This document shows, in pieces, positions 25,541 to 34,677 of a DNA stretch of 64,000 nucleotides. Numbering within the stretch: position 1 is the stretch's first letter; each line of letters opens with the position of its first letter. This DNA comes from a bacterium. GTDB lineage: Bacteria > Bacteroidota > Bacteroidia > Flavobacteriales > Schleiferiaceae. Below the pieces are notes generated by a model. It was given only the letters and a program-made list of their open reading frames with translations. It did not search any database and was not told the origin of the DNA. Both the position numbers and the translations under genes were made by a program. The DNA is taken from contig WGMI01000012.1 in assembly GCA_016125155.1 (NCBI GenBank), positions 143,179-207,178 of the forward strand, read 5' to 3'.

Positions 25541-26587
25541 ATGGATAGTGCTATACATGAAATATTGAAGGTCTTTCTCGACGGGAGATCGTGCATCATC
25601 GATGTGCGATCGCCTTCGGAGTATGCCCAAGGTCATATTCCGGGATCGCAGTCGCTGCCGCTTTTTGACGATGCAGAGCGCCATAAGGTAGGTTTGTGTT
25701 ATGCCGAATCGGGACAGGCAGCAGCGGTGCGTTTGGGGCTCGAACTCGCGGGGCCAAAACTCAAGAACTTGGTCGATCGGGCCGAGGCGCTGTCGGATGG
25801 GCGCCCCATCGGACTGTATTGCTGGAGGGGGGGGATGCGCAGCGGCTCGATGGCTTGGTTGCTTCAAACCGCGGGATTGGAAGTACAAACCTTGGTCGGG
25901 GGCTACAAGACCTATCGCAGGGCGCTGAAGTCGCTGTTTGAATCTCCTTTGCCGCTTCGGGTGCTCTGCGGGCCAACGGGCTCCGACAAAACCGGCATCC
26001 TCCATGCTCTGGCCACCCAAGGCGCTCAGGTGGTAGATTTGGAAGGGCTGGCGCACCACAAAGGATCGAGCTTTGGCGCCATTGGCCAACCCGAGCAACC
26101 TTCAAACGAAACCTTTCAAAACCGCGTGTTTGAAGCCTTTCGACGCCTCGACCCCAATCAATGGATGTGGATTGAAGACGAATCGCACGCCATTGGCAAG
26201 GTTCGGTTGCCCGATGGGTTGTACGCGGGTTTGCTCCGCGCTCATTGGGTGTGGGTCGATCGCCCTTTCGAACTGCGGCTCGGGCACTTGGTGGAAACCT
26301 ATGGAAGCGCGCCCCGGGAATTGCTCCGGGCAGGCATTGAGCGCATTCGACGGCGGTTGGGGGGGAAAGACTGCACCTTTGCACTCGACTATCTCGATCG
26401 GGGCGAACTCAGGGAATGCGCGGCATTGCTGTTGACATACTACGACCGCACTTATCGGGAGGGGATGGCCAAAAAGAATCCGGAATTGGGCGTTATTTGG
26501 TCCGGAGACTCTGCGGACATAGCGTCGATTGCCCGACAAATCATCGCTTTAGAACCCACAAACCCTCATCGCCATTTCCATGAATGA
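25541..26587 (+). CDS. mnmH: tRNA 2-selenouridine synthase
   Basis: Replaces sulfur by selenium in the wobble 2-thiouridine of tRNA(Lys, Glu, Gln), 348 residues. The rhodanese domain has DVRSPSEYAQGHIPGS near residue 21 and the active Cys94 in YCWRGGMRSGS. The second domain is a P-loop ATPase-like unit; its Walker A reads GPTGSDKT (144-151), with Asp149 where Gly is usual. The selD start overlaps its stop by 8 nt, and selD makes the selenophosphate substrate, so the pair is a complete selenium-tRNA module. No selA/selB for selenocysteine is seen. Confidence 0.93.
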   Translation: MDSAIHEILKVFLDGRSCIIDVRSPSEYAQGHIPGSQSLPLFDDAERHKVGLCYAESGQAAAVRLGLELAGPKLKNLVDRAEALSDGRPIGLYCWRGGMRSGSMAWLLQTAGLEVQTLVGGYKTYRRALKSLFESPLPLRVLCGPTGSDKTGILHALATQGAQVVDLEGLAHHKGSSFGAIGQPEQPSNETFQNRVFEAFRRLDPNQWMWIEDESHAIGKVRLPDGLYAGLLRAHWVWVDRPFELRLGHLVETYGSAPRELLRAGIERIRRRLGGKDCTFALDYLDRGELRECAALLLTYYDRTYREGMAKKNPELGVIWSGDSADIASIARQIIALEPTNPHRHFHE

Positions 26588-27653
26588 AGCACCTGCCCCC
26601 TTCAACGGGACTCCTGAGTCGATTCGGTTGACTCAATTCAGCCATGGAGCAGGCTGTGGATGTAAAATAGCACCCGACCAACTCGACCGCATCTTGGCGG
26701 GATCGGGCACCTCGTCTGTGTTTGATCGTTTGTTGGTGGGGCACGCCCAAAAAGACGATGCCGCGGTGTACGAAACCGAGGACGGTTGTCTGATTTCCAC
26801 CACCGACTTTTTTACCCCGATTGTGGACGATGCCTTTGATTTCGGCGAAATCGCCTCGGTCAACGCCTTGTCGGATGTGTATGCCATGGGCGGACGGCCT
26901 TTGATGGCGATTGCCATATTGGGTTGGCCGATCGATAAACTGCCTGTAGAATTGGCCGGGGCAGTGGTAAAAGGGGCGCGTTCGGCCTGCGAAAGGGCTG
27001 GCATTCCGCTCGCGGGGGGGCACAGCATCGATTTGGCGGAGCCCATTTTTGGTTTGGCCGTAAGCGGTTGGGTCGAGAAAAGCCGGCTCAAAACCAACGG
27101 TGGAGCGAAGGAGGGCGATGTGTTGTTTTTGAGCAAGCCCTTGGGCGTAGGTCTGCTATCGACGGCCCAGAAGCGCGGTTTGGCCCATGAAGCCGATTTG
27201 CACGAAGGATGGGCTTCAATGAAGAAGCTCAACACCCTGGGCGCCGAGTTGTCCGAATGGGCGGAAGTCCATGCCCTTACTGACGTAACCGGGTTTGGAT
27301 TGGGCGGTCATTTGCTCGAAGTCTGCAACAGCTCGGGCTTGGACGCCGAACTCGATTGGAGTGCCCTACCTCGGTTTGATTGGGCACAGGGTTATTTTGA
27401 TCAAGGCTGTGCGCCCGGTGGCACCCAACGGAATTTGCGGAGCTATGGAACTCAAATCGGTTTTGAAGGGGTTTGGGAACGCCATCTGTTGGCCGATCCT
27501 CAGACTTCTGGGGGATTGTTGTTTTCTGTAGCTCCCAAAGCGGTCCATGCGATGGTTACCTTGTTGCAGTCCCACGATTGTCCCGCCCTGCCGATCGGTC
27601 GGATGCGCAAACCAAAAAATCCGGGTAGTCCACGCATCGAGCCCCTCGGGTAG
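26580..27653 (+). CDS. selD: Selenide, water dikinase
   Basis: Makes selenophosphate from selenide and ATP, 357 residues. The glycine-rich active loop SHGAGCGCKI (residues 21-30) carries Cys26, the equivalent of catalytic Cys17 of E. coli, and Lys29. Other motifs are KDDAAVYETEDG, LSDVYAMGGRPLMA and LTDVTGFGLGGHLLE near residue 240, and DPQTSGGLLFS near 316. It carries Cys, not selenocysteine. It is coupled to mnmH by an 8-nt overlap. Confidence 0.97.
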   Translation: MNEAPAPFNGTPESIRLTQFSHGAGCGCKIAPDQLDRILAGSGTSSVFDRLLVGHAQKDDAAVYETEDGCLISTTDFFTPIVDDAFDFGEIASVNALSDVYAMGGRPLMAIAILGWPIDKLPVELAGAVVKGARSACERAGIPLAGGHSIDLAEPIFGLAVSGWVEKSRLKTNGGAKEGDVLFLSKPLGVGLLSTAQKRGLAHEADLHEGWASMKKLNTLGAELSEWAEVHALTDVTGFGLGGHLLEVCNSSGLDAELDWSALPRFDWAQGYFDQGCAPGGTQRNLRSYGTQIGFEGVWERHLLADPQTSGGLLFSVAPKAVHAMVTLLQSHDCPALPIGRMRKPKNPGSPRIEPLG

Positions 27654-27698
27654 TTTGAAGAAGTCCCAGTGAATTGAGGGTATTGTTCCGGTAGAGAA

Positions 27699-27724
27699 TT
27701 AAAAAACCCCGGGAGACCGGGGTT
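27699..27724 (-). terminator. Terminator of the RRM protein gene
   Basis: AACCCCGG (27705-27712) and CCGGGGTT (27717-27724) with a GAGA loop. Minus-strand reading gives TTTTTTAATT after the stem. It lies 22 nt past the RRM stop and also follows selD, so it may act for both strands. Confidence 0.85.
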
Positions 27725-27746
27725 CAAAAACTTCGAAAAGGGTAGA

Positions 27747-28100
27747 TCAATAGCGATCGTTGCGGCGCTCGTAGCCACCGCCACCACCACCATAACCGCC
27801 ACCGCGGTTGTATCCTCCACCGCCTCCACCGCGGTTGAAGCCTCCGCCTCCGCCTTCTTCGCGGGGACGGGCTTCGTTGACCCGGAGGTTACGGCCTTGA
27901 AAATCGACTTCGTTGAGTTGCTCGATGGCGAGCTTGCCCTCGGCATCGTTGGTCATTTCCACGAAGCCAAAACCCCGTGAGCGACCGGTTTCGCGATCCA
28001 TGACGATCTTGACGGAACTCACTTCTCCATATTGCTCGAAGAGCGACCGGAGCTGGTTTTCCTCAACGCGGTAGCTGAGGTTGGACACATAAATATTCAT
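27747..28100 (-). CDS. RNA-binding protein with RRM domain and glycine-rich tail
   Basis: A 117-residue single RRM protein. RNP2 is IYVSNL (residues 2-7) and RNP1 is RGFGFVEM (near residue 43). After residue 80 the tail is a Gly/Arg/Tyr-rich repeat (RGG-like boxes), which suggests RNA chaperone or condensate-type behaviour. Such proteins in Bacteroidota and cyanobacteria are often cold- or stress-induced and have been linked to broad RNA control. ATG 28100 is used; GTG 28103 is one codon upstream. The leader can form a long hairpin next to the start (see separate entry). Confidence 0.93.
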   Translation of the reverse strand: MNIYVSNLSYRVEENQLRSLFEQYGEVSSVKIVMDRETGRSRGFGFVEMTNDAEGKLAIEQLNEVDFQGRNLRVNEARPREEGGGGGFNRGGGGGGYNRGGGYGGGGGGYERRNDRY

Positions 28101-28104
28101 CACA

Positions 28105-28173
28105 CTGAAAAGAGGTTAAGTTGAAAAAGGCCTTGAGGGAGAGAAGGCACAATCGACCTTGGGCTCTTTTCAG
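28105..28173 (-). promoter_or_regulatory. Leader hairpin sequestering the RRM gene start region
   Basis: A perfect 10-bp inverted repeat, CTGAAAAGAG at 28105-28114 and CTCTTTTCAG at 28164-28173. In the transcript the 3' arm ends only four nt before the ATG, covering any ribosome-binding region. The 49-nt loop may hold a smaller stem (AAGG with CCTT). The layout resembles a temperature- or self-regulated leader; this is inference. Confidence 0.5.
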
Positions 28174-28217
28174 CACAAAAGACAGTACTTGGCACAGGCT
28201 TCCACTCAAAATGCGCT

Positions 28218-28225
28218 CAAAAGTA
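28218..28225 (-). promoter_or_regulatory. RRM gene promoter, -7 element
   Basis: TACTTTTG on the minus strand, a perfect -7 box, about 120 nt before the ATG. A TTTTGG at 28241-28246 could be a -33 box, though the spacing is somewhat short. It implies a leader of about 110 nt containing the hairpin. Confidence 0.5.
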
Positions 28226-28342
28226 GTACAAATACTCATACCAAAATCAGAAAGCCGAAACGGCTGGAAAATGCGGTGGATTGAGCCCGTTTTTTTAAGT
28301 GCCAATACGCTCTTGTTTTAGACTCCTGCGAAGCACTTTGAT

Positions 28343-30283
28343 TCACCGCCCTCGGAGAATATGGACAGGCCCTTTGTAGAGTACGATTCCCGATCGAACC
28401 AGTACAACATAATAGGAGCCATCGGGCAGCTGATTGCCCCCGGCATCTTGGCCCCTCCATTGGTTGTCATATTCAAGGCGCTGATAGACCACAGAACCCC
28501 AGCGATTGTATACCGTAAAATCCGCGGGTTCGCTCTCGACAAAGCGCGACAAATCGAGGAATTCGTTCAAGCCGTCCCCATTGGGCGTCAGGGTATTGGC
28601 GGGAGGGTCGTCCGATTCGGGCCCCACGACAAACACCCGAACCGAATCGATTCCAGCACAGCCGAGGGCGTCGAGGACGCGGACGTAAAAAGTGGTGGTA
28701 TCGGCAAACGGCCAGACTTGGATGCTCTGCTCGTAGCGACCGCTATAGCGCGCTGGTATATCACTATACCAATAGAACGACTGTCCGCCATTGGCGCTTA
28801 AAACGGCGTTTTGCCCCGGGGCAATCACTTGGTCCGGGCCCGCATCGACCGTGGCGTTGAGGTTGCTGATGAATATGCTGTCGCTCAAAACGATTTGACA
28901 ATTGGGCGGATAGGTCACAAACAACTCCGCCACATGCCAACCGGGGGTGGTCCAACTCACGGGAGGAGGAACCAGTTGCCCCCAACCGATCGGACTGGCA
29001 TCCGGACTAAAGTCCCAAACAAAGCTGGAGCCGGGCGGCCAATTGCCCACCGCCTCGTATTGAATGTTTTGCACTTCGAAGCAGGGGACGCCTGTCCACA
29101 GGAGATTTCCGGTGACCTCGGGCTGGACGACAAACTGAAAAGTGGTGGTATCGCTGCACACAAAGCCGGGATTGACGATCAGTTGAACGGTAAAGGTGTC
29201 TGCATACGGAAATGTAAACACCGGATTGGCCACATTCGAGGTATCGTCGAGTACGCCGGGTACGCCGAAATCCCAATGGAGGGTGGTGAAGTTGGGGCTC
29301 TGATTGACAAATCCCACCGTGAGTCCCACGCAGTTGATGTCGGGATCTTCGACCGGAGTGAGCATATCGGCCACCAAATTGCTCACACATTGGGTAACGA
29401 TGAACTGATAGTCCAAACGCACAGTACTGAGAGGTAAGCCATTGCGAAATTCGGTCACACAGATGCCCACCACGAAACGACCGAGTTGATTGGGCAATCC
29501 GAACATCTTGCCCGTGCTGTCCTCTAGGGTTATGGCTGGAGCACCAGGCATCGGATTGGTCGCCGAAAATCCGGCTGCAAAGGGGACTGCTGTATACGGA
29601 GGGGGGCAAGAAGGTTGGGGGGTAACGGCATTGCACCCGCTGCCTCCGCTTTGGCCCCCTCCATTGAGAATCTCGCAAAACTCGAAGTGAAGCGAGTCTC
29701 CGTCGGGATCGCTGGCCGCGATCTGAACTTGGAGGGGATCGCCCAGACAGAGCACAATGGGCGGAGGGGCCGTGAATTGGGGGGAACTGTTGCAATTGGC
29801 GCCCTGATCGGGAATCCGGACCGAATAGGTGTTGCCGTAAGATCCGGAATTGACGACGTTGTCGATGCCACCATTGCGGCAACACCGCTGATGGACCAGC
29901 AAGTATCCACCGGGAATAGGGGGCAAATTGAGCACCGTCGTATAGTCTGCATACTCCGTGCACAGGCCGGGCGGAGAACTCAAACAAGGATTGCCCGTGC
30001 TGTTGTTGGGCAGAATGAATTCGGTTCCCTTGGCCACGCCTACATTGAGGATCAGATTGTTGGACGCATCGTATACAGCGAGGTCCGCCAGGTTGTCGAA
30101 TGCAGCCCCGCTGCCTCCACAGTCTCTGTATACCCGAAGCTTTACCTCGTAGTCGTTTCCGCCCAAACAGGTATAAGTCAGATGCCCCCCGACCAGGTGG
30201 GCAGCACTCAGCGTACCACTGGACCACAGGAGGGCGAAAACCCAGCCCGACATTACTCCAAAAAGGGTCCTCATTGGATTCAT
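28343..30283 (-). CDS. Secreted T9SS cargo with PKD-like domains and type B sorting domain
   Basis: A 646-residue surface or secreted protein. It has a signal peptide (residues 1-28), a Cys-rich N-terminal part (HLVGGHLTYTCLGGNDYEV), PKD-like beta domains near residues 330-400 (LHWDFGVPGVLDDTSN, VFTFPYADTFTVQLIV) and 410-490, and a C-terminal gliding-motility-type domain (NTLTPNGDGLNEFLDL near 560, VYNRWGSVVYQ, then the last YKGPVHILRGR), the type B signal of the type IX secretion system. Function is unknown; adhesion or matrix roles are usual for such proteins. ATG 30283 is chosen; ATG 30274 is also possible. It appears monocistronic. Confidence 0.88.
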   Translation of the reverse strand: MNPMRTLFGVMSGWVFALLWSSGTLSAAHLVGGHLTYTCLGGNDYEVKLRVYRDCGGSGAAFDNLADLAVYDASNNLILNVGVAKGTEFILPNNSTGNPCLSSPPGLCTEYADYTTVLNLPPIPGGYLLVHQRCCRNGGIDNVVNSGSYGNTYSVRIPDQGANCNSSPQFTAPPPIVLCLGDPLQVQIAASDPDGDSLHFEFCEILNGGGQSGGSGCNAVTPQPSCPPPYTAVPFAAGFSATNPMPGAPAITLEDSTGKMFGLPNQLGRFVVGICVTEFRNGLPLSTVRLDYQFIVTQCVSNLVADMLTPVEDPDINCVGLTVGFVNQSPNFTTLHWDFGVPGVLDDTSNVANPVFTFPYADTFTVQLIVNPGFVCSDTTTFQFVVQPEVTGNLLWTGVPCFEVQNIQYEAVGNWPPGSSFVWDFSPDASPIGWGQLVPPPVSWTTPGWHVAELFVTYPPNCQIVLSDSIFISNLNATVDAGPDQVIAPGQNAVLSANGGQSFYWYSDIPARYSGRYEQSIQVWPFADTTTFYVRVLDALGCAGIDSVRVFVVGPESDDPPANTLTPNGDGLNEFLDLSRFVESEPADFTVYNRWGSVVYQRLEYDNQWRGQDAGGNQLPDGSYYVVLVRSGIVLYKGPVHILRGR

Positions 30284-30527
30284 GGGAAACAAATTAAACC
30301 GAACTCCCCAGTGCTTTGCCTGTCCTCTGAGTAAAGGATTCGAGTAGCCGGTTGGCCGGGCGACCCGCCTGAGCCGGGCGCAAAAAGGGAGTGCAGTTTA
30401 CGCCAACGATTTTATTTAGTCGTCGTGAGTTATCAAACAAACTCGGTGAATAGATTGGGAGGGAGTGGACGCGTTTTCTAGAGAGTGGGCCCCTAATTTG
30501 GAACAACCCAAAACACAGCAACCTTCC

Positions 30528-32012
30528 ATGGCCCAAACCCAAGCCCTCCTTGCTCCGATCTCGGTCGATCCGGAAAACCTTCCCCTCAAAGGGGCCCGTC
30601 TCAAGTCTTCGGAGTCGACGGAGTCGGGAGGCAATCCCAAATCTTCCGCCAAAAAGACGGGTCGGAAAAAGGATTCGGAGAAGAAGATCTTCGTGCTCGA
30701 TACATCGGTGATTTTGTTTGATCACAATGCCATTCAGCATTTTGAAGAGCACGATGTGGCCATTCCCATCACCGTTCTCGAAGAACTCGACGAGTTTAAA
30801 AAGGGCAACGACACCAAGAACTTTGAGGCTCGGGAATTTATTCGCTTTCTCGACAAGAAAGTCGGAGACAACAGCCTGCAAGAGTGGAATTCGCTCAATG
30901 GGGGGTCCAAAGGCAAGTTCAAGGTCATCATGAATACGGAAGGCAGCCGTCTCGATGCCACCCGGGTGTTTTCCATGCGCAAAAACGACCATTTCATCTT
31001 GAATTCGGCCCTGTCCATGATGGCGGAGGCCCCGGACCGCAAGGTCATTTTGGTCACCAAAGACATCAACCTCCGCCTCAAGGCCAAGGCGATGAACATC
31101 CCCGCCGAGGACTACAAGACGGGCAAGATCAAAGACGTCCACAACCTGTTTACCGGACGCGGACAAATCGATGGATTTCCGCATGAACTGATCGACGAAC
31201 TCTACCGGGAATCCAAGGTGGATGCGGATCAAATGATCGAGGCGGTCGGAGGGAAATTTCAACCGGTCAACAACCACTTCTACATCCTCAAGTCGAACCG
31301 CAGTTCGATGTTGTCTTACTACAACCCCTTTGAACACGCGTTTGAGCAGGTTGAGAAGCGGACATTTTACGGAATCAAACCGCGGAATGCCGAGCAAACC
31401 TTCGCGCTGCACGCCATCTTGAACCCCGAAGTCAAATTGGTCAGTTTGCAGGGGGTGGCGGGAACGGGCAAGACGCTTTTGGCGCTGGCCGGTTCGCTCG
31501 AGCAACGACGAGATTTTAAACAGATTTACCTCGCCCGCCCCATCGTGCCTTTGAGCAATAAAGACATCGGCTTCTTGCCGGGCGATATGAAGGCCAAGAT
31601 CAATCCCTATATGCAGCCGCTCTGGGACAATTTGAAGTACATCAAGAATCAATTCCGCGAGCAGGACAAAGAGTATAAGCAGATCGACGAAATGGTGAAC
31701 ACCGAGAAGATCCTGGTGACGCCCTTGGCCTATATCCGTGGTCGGTCTTTGAGCAATGTCATTTTTATCGTTGACGAAGCCCAGAATCTAACACCGCACG
31801 AGGTCAAGACGATCATTACCCGGGCAGGAGAAAACGCCAAGTTCATCTTTACCGGCGACATTCACCAAATCGATACGCCCTATCTGGACGAACAGTCCAA
31901 TGGGTTGAGCTACCTCATCGACAAGCTCAAAGGCAACAAATTGTTTGCGCACATTACCCTCGAGAAAGGGGAGCGGAGCGAACTCGCCAATCTGGCCAAC
32001 GATTTGCTTTAG
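30528..32012 (+). CDS. PhoH family protein with N-terminal PIN domain (PhoH2-like)
   Basis: A 494-residue fusion of a PIN-domain ribonuclease (IFVLDTSVILFDHNAI near residue 53, acidic residues continuing to ILVTKDINLRLKA) with a PhoH ATPase (Walker A GVAGTGKT near 327, Walker B FIVDEAQNLTPHE near 430, then FIFTGDIHQID). PhoH2 proteins are reported as RNA helicase-nucleases. The N-terminal 50 residues are low-complexity. ATG 30528 is preferred to GTG 30465. It ends 9 nt from the end of the convergent MoxR-like gene. Confidence 0.92.
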   Translation: MAQTQALLAPISVDPENLPLKGARLKSSESTESGGNPKSSAKKTGRKKDSEKKIFVLDTSVILFDHNAIQHFEEHDVAIPITVLEELDEFKKGNDTKNFEAREFIRFLDKKVGDNSLQEWNSLNGGSKGKFKVIMNTEGSRLDATRVFSMRKNDHFILNSALSMMAEAPDRKVILVTKDINLRLKAKAMNIPAEDYKTGKIKDVHNLFTGRGQIDGFPHELIDELYRESKVDADQMIEAVGGKFQPVNNHFYILKSNRSSMLSYYNPFEHAFEQVEKRTFYGIKPRNAEQTFALHAILNPEVKLVSLQGVAGTGKTLLALAGSLEQRRDFKQIYLARPIVPLSNKDIGFLPGDMKAKINPYMQPLWDNLKYIKNQFREQDKEYKQIDEMVNTEKILVTPLAYIRGRSLSNVIFIVDEAQNLTPHEVKTIITRAGENAKFIFTGDIHQIDTPYLDEQSNGLSYLIDKLKGNKLFAHITLEKGERSELANLANDLL

Positions 32013-32021
32013 GACAAGGGT

Positions 32022-33512
32022 TTATTCCTCATTCTCTCCGACGCCCGAAAACAACCCCGAATACAAATCGCTGTAGCGGAGTCCAAGTACCAGTTTGTCG
32101 CGATTGATGCGCGCGTGCTCGGACAAAGCCCAGAGGACGAATTCCATGGCGAAATAAAATCCCGTGGAGTCGATTTTTCTCGAGTGGTTCCGCGCAAAAT
32201 CCAAAAGAGGGCGGTGCGCCTCAAGGGCTGTGCGATAGTCGGTGTCGCTGGCATCGAAGTGCACATCCACCATCAACCCCTCTCCAAAGGCGTTGATTAA
32301 CCCCAAATAAGGGTTGCTCGGATCGCTTTGTTTGAGTTTTTCCATGGGGGGGAAATACCGGGGCAACAGCCGTTTGATGGCTGCGCCCAGCAGGTGTTCG
32401 GCCACCGAGTGCGCTCCTTCCTGTTCCCCTTCATAGACCAATTCCACTTTGCCAATGATGCTGGGCACCACCCCGGCAAAATCGCTGAGCCGAATGCAGG
32501 TGCGGTTTTCTCCGTTGAGGAGCATGCGGCGCTCGGCAGTGCTGTACAAATTCTCGAGGGCCGAGACACTAAGGCGAGCGCTGACCCCGCTTTTGGGATC
32601 GACGTATTCGCTCTCTCGGGCCTCAAAGCCAATTTGTTCGAGCAGGGTGGCGGCCATATCGGGCAAATCGATGCAGTCGCGCAATCCCGGGGCAATCCGT
32701 GCTTCCTGACGCGTAATCTGGGCCGAGGTTTCAAGGTCTTCGGGATAGTGCGTCATGATTTGACTCCCGATGCGGTCCTTGAGCGGGGTGACGATCGAAC
32801 CGCGGTTGGTGTAGTCTTCTGGGTTGGCCGTGAACACAAACTGAACATCGATGGGCAAACGGAGCTGAAAACCGCGAATTTGGATGTCGCCTTCTTGCAA
32901 AATGTTGAACAAAGCCACTTGAATGCGCGGCTGCAAATCGGGCAATTCGTTGATGACGAACAAGCACCGATGCGCCCTTGGAATCATCCCAAAGTGGATA
33001 ACCCGCTCGTCGGAATACGCCAGTTTTAGATTGGCGGCTTTGATGGGGTCCACGTCTCCGATCAAATCGGCCACGCTGACATCAGGGGTGGCGAGTTTTT
33101 CAAAGTAGCGTTCCTCCCGGTGCATCCATCGGACTTCGGTCAGATCTCCGTGTTCGTCTACATAGGCCTTGGCGCGGTTGGAAATGGGCAAAAGCGGGTC
33201 TTCGCGCAATTCGGTACAGGTCAAATAGGGCACCCATTCGTCCAATAACTGCACCATGCTCCGCGCCAATCGGGTTTTCGCCTGCCCCCTCAGCCCGAGC
33301 AAGTTGATGTGATGCCGGGAGAGCAGCGCCCGCTGCAAGTCGGGAATAACGCTGTATTGGTAGCCGTGGATTCCCGCAAAGACCTCGCGCTTCTCGCGCA
33401 AGGCTTCAATGAGGTTTTGTCGCAATTCGTCCCGGATGCTCCGGGGCTGATAACCGGAGTGCTTCAGGGCGCCAAGGGTCGAAATGTCAGGGGGGGCACA
33501 AGGAGAGGTCAT
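32022..33512 (-). CDS. MoxR/magnesium-chelatase-like AAA+ ATPase
   Basis: A 496-residue AAA+ protein of the ChlI/MoxR type. Walker A is GLRGQAKT near residue 73. The Walker B strand reads LFVINELPDLQPRIQVALFNILQ, with Asn where the chelatase has Asp, followed by FTANPEDYTNRGSIVTPLKDRIG (sensor and arginine finger region). It overlaps the downstream VWA gene by 4 nt in order VWA then ATPase. AAA+/VWA pairs act together as metal-inserting or remodelling machines. No tetrapyrrole genes are near, so a true magnesium chelatase is unlikely. The client is unknown. Confidence 0.85.
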   Translation of the reverse strand: MTSPCAPPDISTLGALKHSGYQPRSIRDELRQNLIEALREKREVFAGIHGYQYSVIPDLQRALLSRHHINLLGLRGQAKTRLARSMVQLLDEWVPYLTCTELREDPLLPISNRAKAYVDEHGDLTEVRWMHREERYFEKLATPDVSVADLIGDVDPIKAANLKLAYSDERVIHFGMIPRAHRCLFVINELPDLQPRIQVALFNILQEGDIQIRGFQLRLPIDVQFVFTANPEDYTNRGSIVTPLKDRIGSQIMTHYPEDLETSAQITRQEARIAPGLRDCIDLPDMAATLLEQIGFEARESEYVDPKSGVSARLSVSALENLYSTAERRMLLNGENRTCIRLSDFAGVVPSIIGKVELVYEGEQEGAHSVAEHLLGAAIKRLLPRYFPPMEKLKQSDPSNPYLGLINAFGEGLMVDVHFDASDTDYRTALEAHRPLLDFARNHSRKIDSTGFYFAMEFVLWALSEHARINRDKLVLGLRYSDLYSGLFSGVGENEE

Positions 33513-34618
33513 AGCTTCTTTTTGCGGTTTTTTTCGTAGTCCTCAAAGACCAAACTCCCCAGTCCCTTGAGACCCGTATAGAACGCCTTGCCTTTGTTGA
33601 TGTCGGTAAAGGACCGGATGAATTGTTGGAGGTAGGGATCGCGGGCAATCATAAACGTGGTTACGGGAATACCGGCCTTGCGCAGCGCTGCTGCCCGACC
33701 CATGCACTTACCCACGATGTAGTCGTCCAGACCCACGCTGTTCATATAATGACTGCCGTCAGGCTCGGTAACACAACTGGGTTTGCCATCGGTGATCATC
33801 AAAATCTGTTTGTTGGCCGCTTTCTTTTTCCGGAGAATTTCGCTGGCCAAGTCGAGCCCGGCCACGGTGTTGGTATGGTAGGGTCCCACCTGCACATAGG
33901 GGAGTTCGCTCAATTCGATGGGCCAGGCATCATCGCCAAACGCAATGATGTCCAACGTGTCTTTGGGATAGCGCGTACGAATCAGTTCCGCCAGGGCCAA
34001 GGCCACTCGTTTGGCCGGTGTAATGCGGTCTTCGCCATAAAGGATCATCGAATGCGACAAATCGATCATCAAAACCGTGCTCAGTTGCGATTTGTGCAGG
34101 CGTTCCCGGACCAGCAGATCGGATTCGAGCAGCCATTCGGGCTCCGGACCGCGCAGTATCTGCGCATTTTGAAGCGATTCGGTCATCGAGATGGTATCGG
34201 GGGCATCTCCGAATTCGTAGGCCCTCAATTCGGCCGTGTCTTCGTCTCCACTTCCCGTGTAGCGCGTTCGATGATTCCCGGCACTCCCGGTTTTCTTGAG
34301 TTTGCCAAAGACCTTTTCGAGGGCGCTTTGTCGGATGGCCTGCTCGGTTTTGGCGCTCATTTCCAATCCTCCGCCACCCTCTACGACTTCGCGCAAATAG
34401 CCGCGTTTTTTGAGGTCCTCGAGAAAATCGTCGACGGTGTATTCTGAGGTGGTGAGATTGTGTTCTCGGTCGAGGACGCGCAGCCAGTCCAGCGCCTCTT
34501 CGACGTCGCCCGAGGTGCGGAGCAACAGCTCTTTAAACAGGTCAAAAAGGCGTTCAAAGGGCGTTTTATCGCGTCCGCGATAGGGGCCGAACCGGAGGCC
34601 GGAATGGGGAATTCGCAT
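33509..34618 (-). CDS. VWA domain-containing protein, partner of the MoxR-like ATPase
   Basis: A 369-residue protein with a C-terminal von Willebrand A domain. The MIDAS motif is DLSHS near residue 190 (in VLMIDLSHSM), with a later ILMITDGKPS. The N-terminal half is helical and charged, probably the contact region for the ATPase. It lacks a signal peptide, so it is cytoplasmic. It lies immediately upstream of the ATPase gene with a 4-nt overlap, and 59 nt after the acyltransferase-like gene. Confidence 0.85.
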   Translation of the reverse strand: MRIPHSGLRFGPYRGRDKTPFERLFDLFKELLLRTSGDVEEALDWLRVLDREHNLTTSEYTVDDFLEDLKKRGYLREVVEGGGGLEMSAKTEQAIRQSALEKVFGKLKKTGSAGNHRTRYTGSGDEDTAELRAYEFGDAPDTISMTESLQNAQILRGPEPEWLLESDLLVRERLHKSQLSTVLMIDLSHSMILYGEDRITPAKRVALALAELIRTRYPKDTLDIIAFGDDAWPIELSELPYVQVGPYHTNTVAGLDLASEILRKKKAANKQILMITDGKPSCVTEPDGSHYMNSVGLDDYIVGKCMGRAAALRKAGIPVTTFMIARDPYLQQFIRSFTDINKGKAFYTGLKGLGSLVFEDYEKNRKKKL

Positions 34619-34677
34619 GCATAAAGGTAACAGCGTCCAAGGTCATTGGTTCGCACCCCGAAGTGGGCCCGCGGGGT

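Noticed and set aside
30294..31652. A 452-codon open frame on the minus strand
   Set aside because: It lies fully antisense to the clear PhoH gene. Its protein is His/Gly/Arg-rich without any family motif, as expected from the shadow of a GC-rich gene.
32022..34618. AAA+/VWA pair considered as magnesium chelatase
   Set aside because: No BchH/ChlH-type subunit or tetrapyrrole genes; Walker B differs; the general MoxR/VWA reading is safer.
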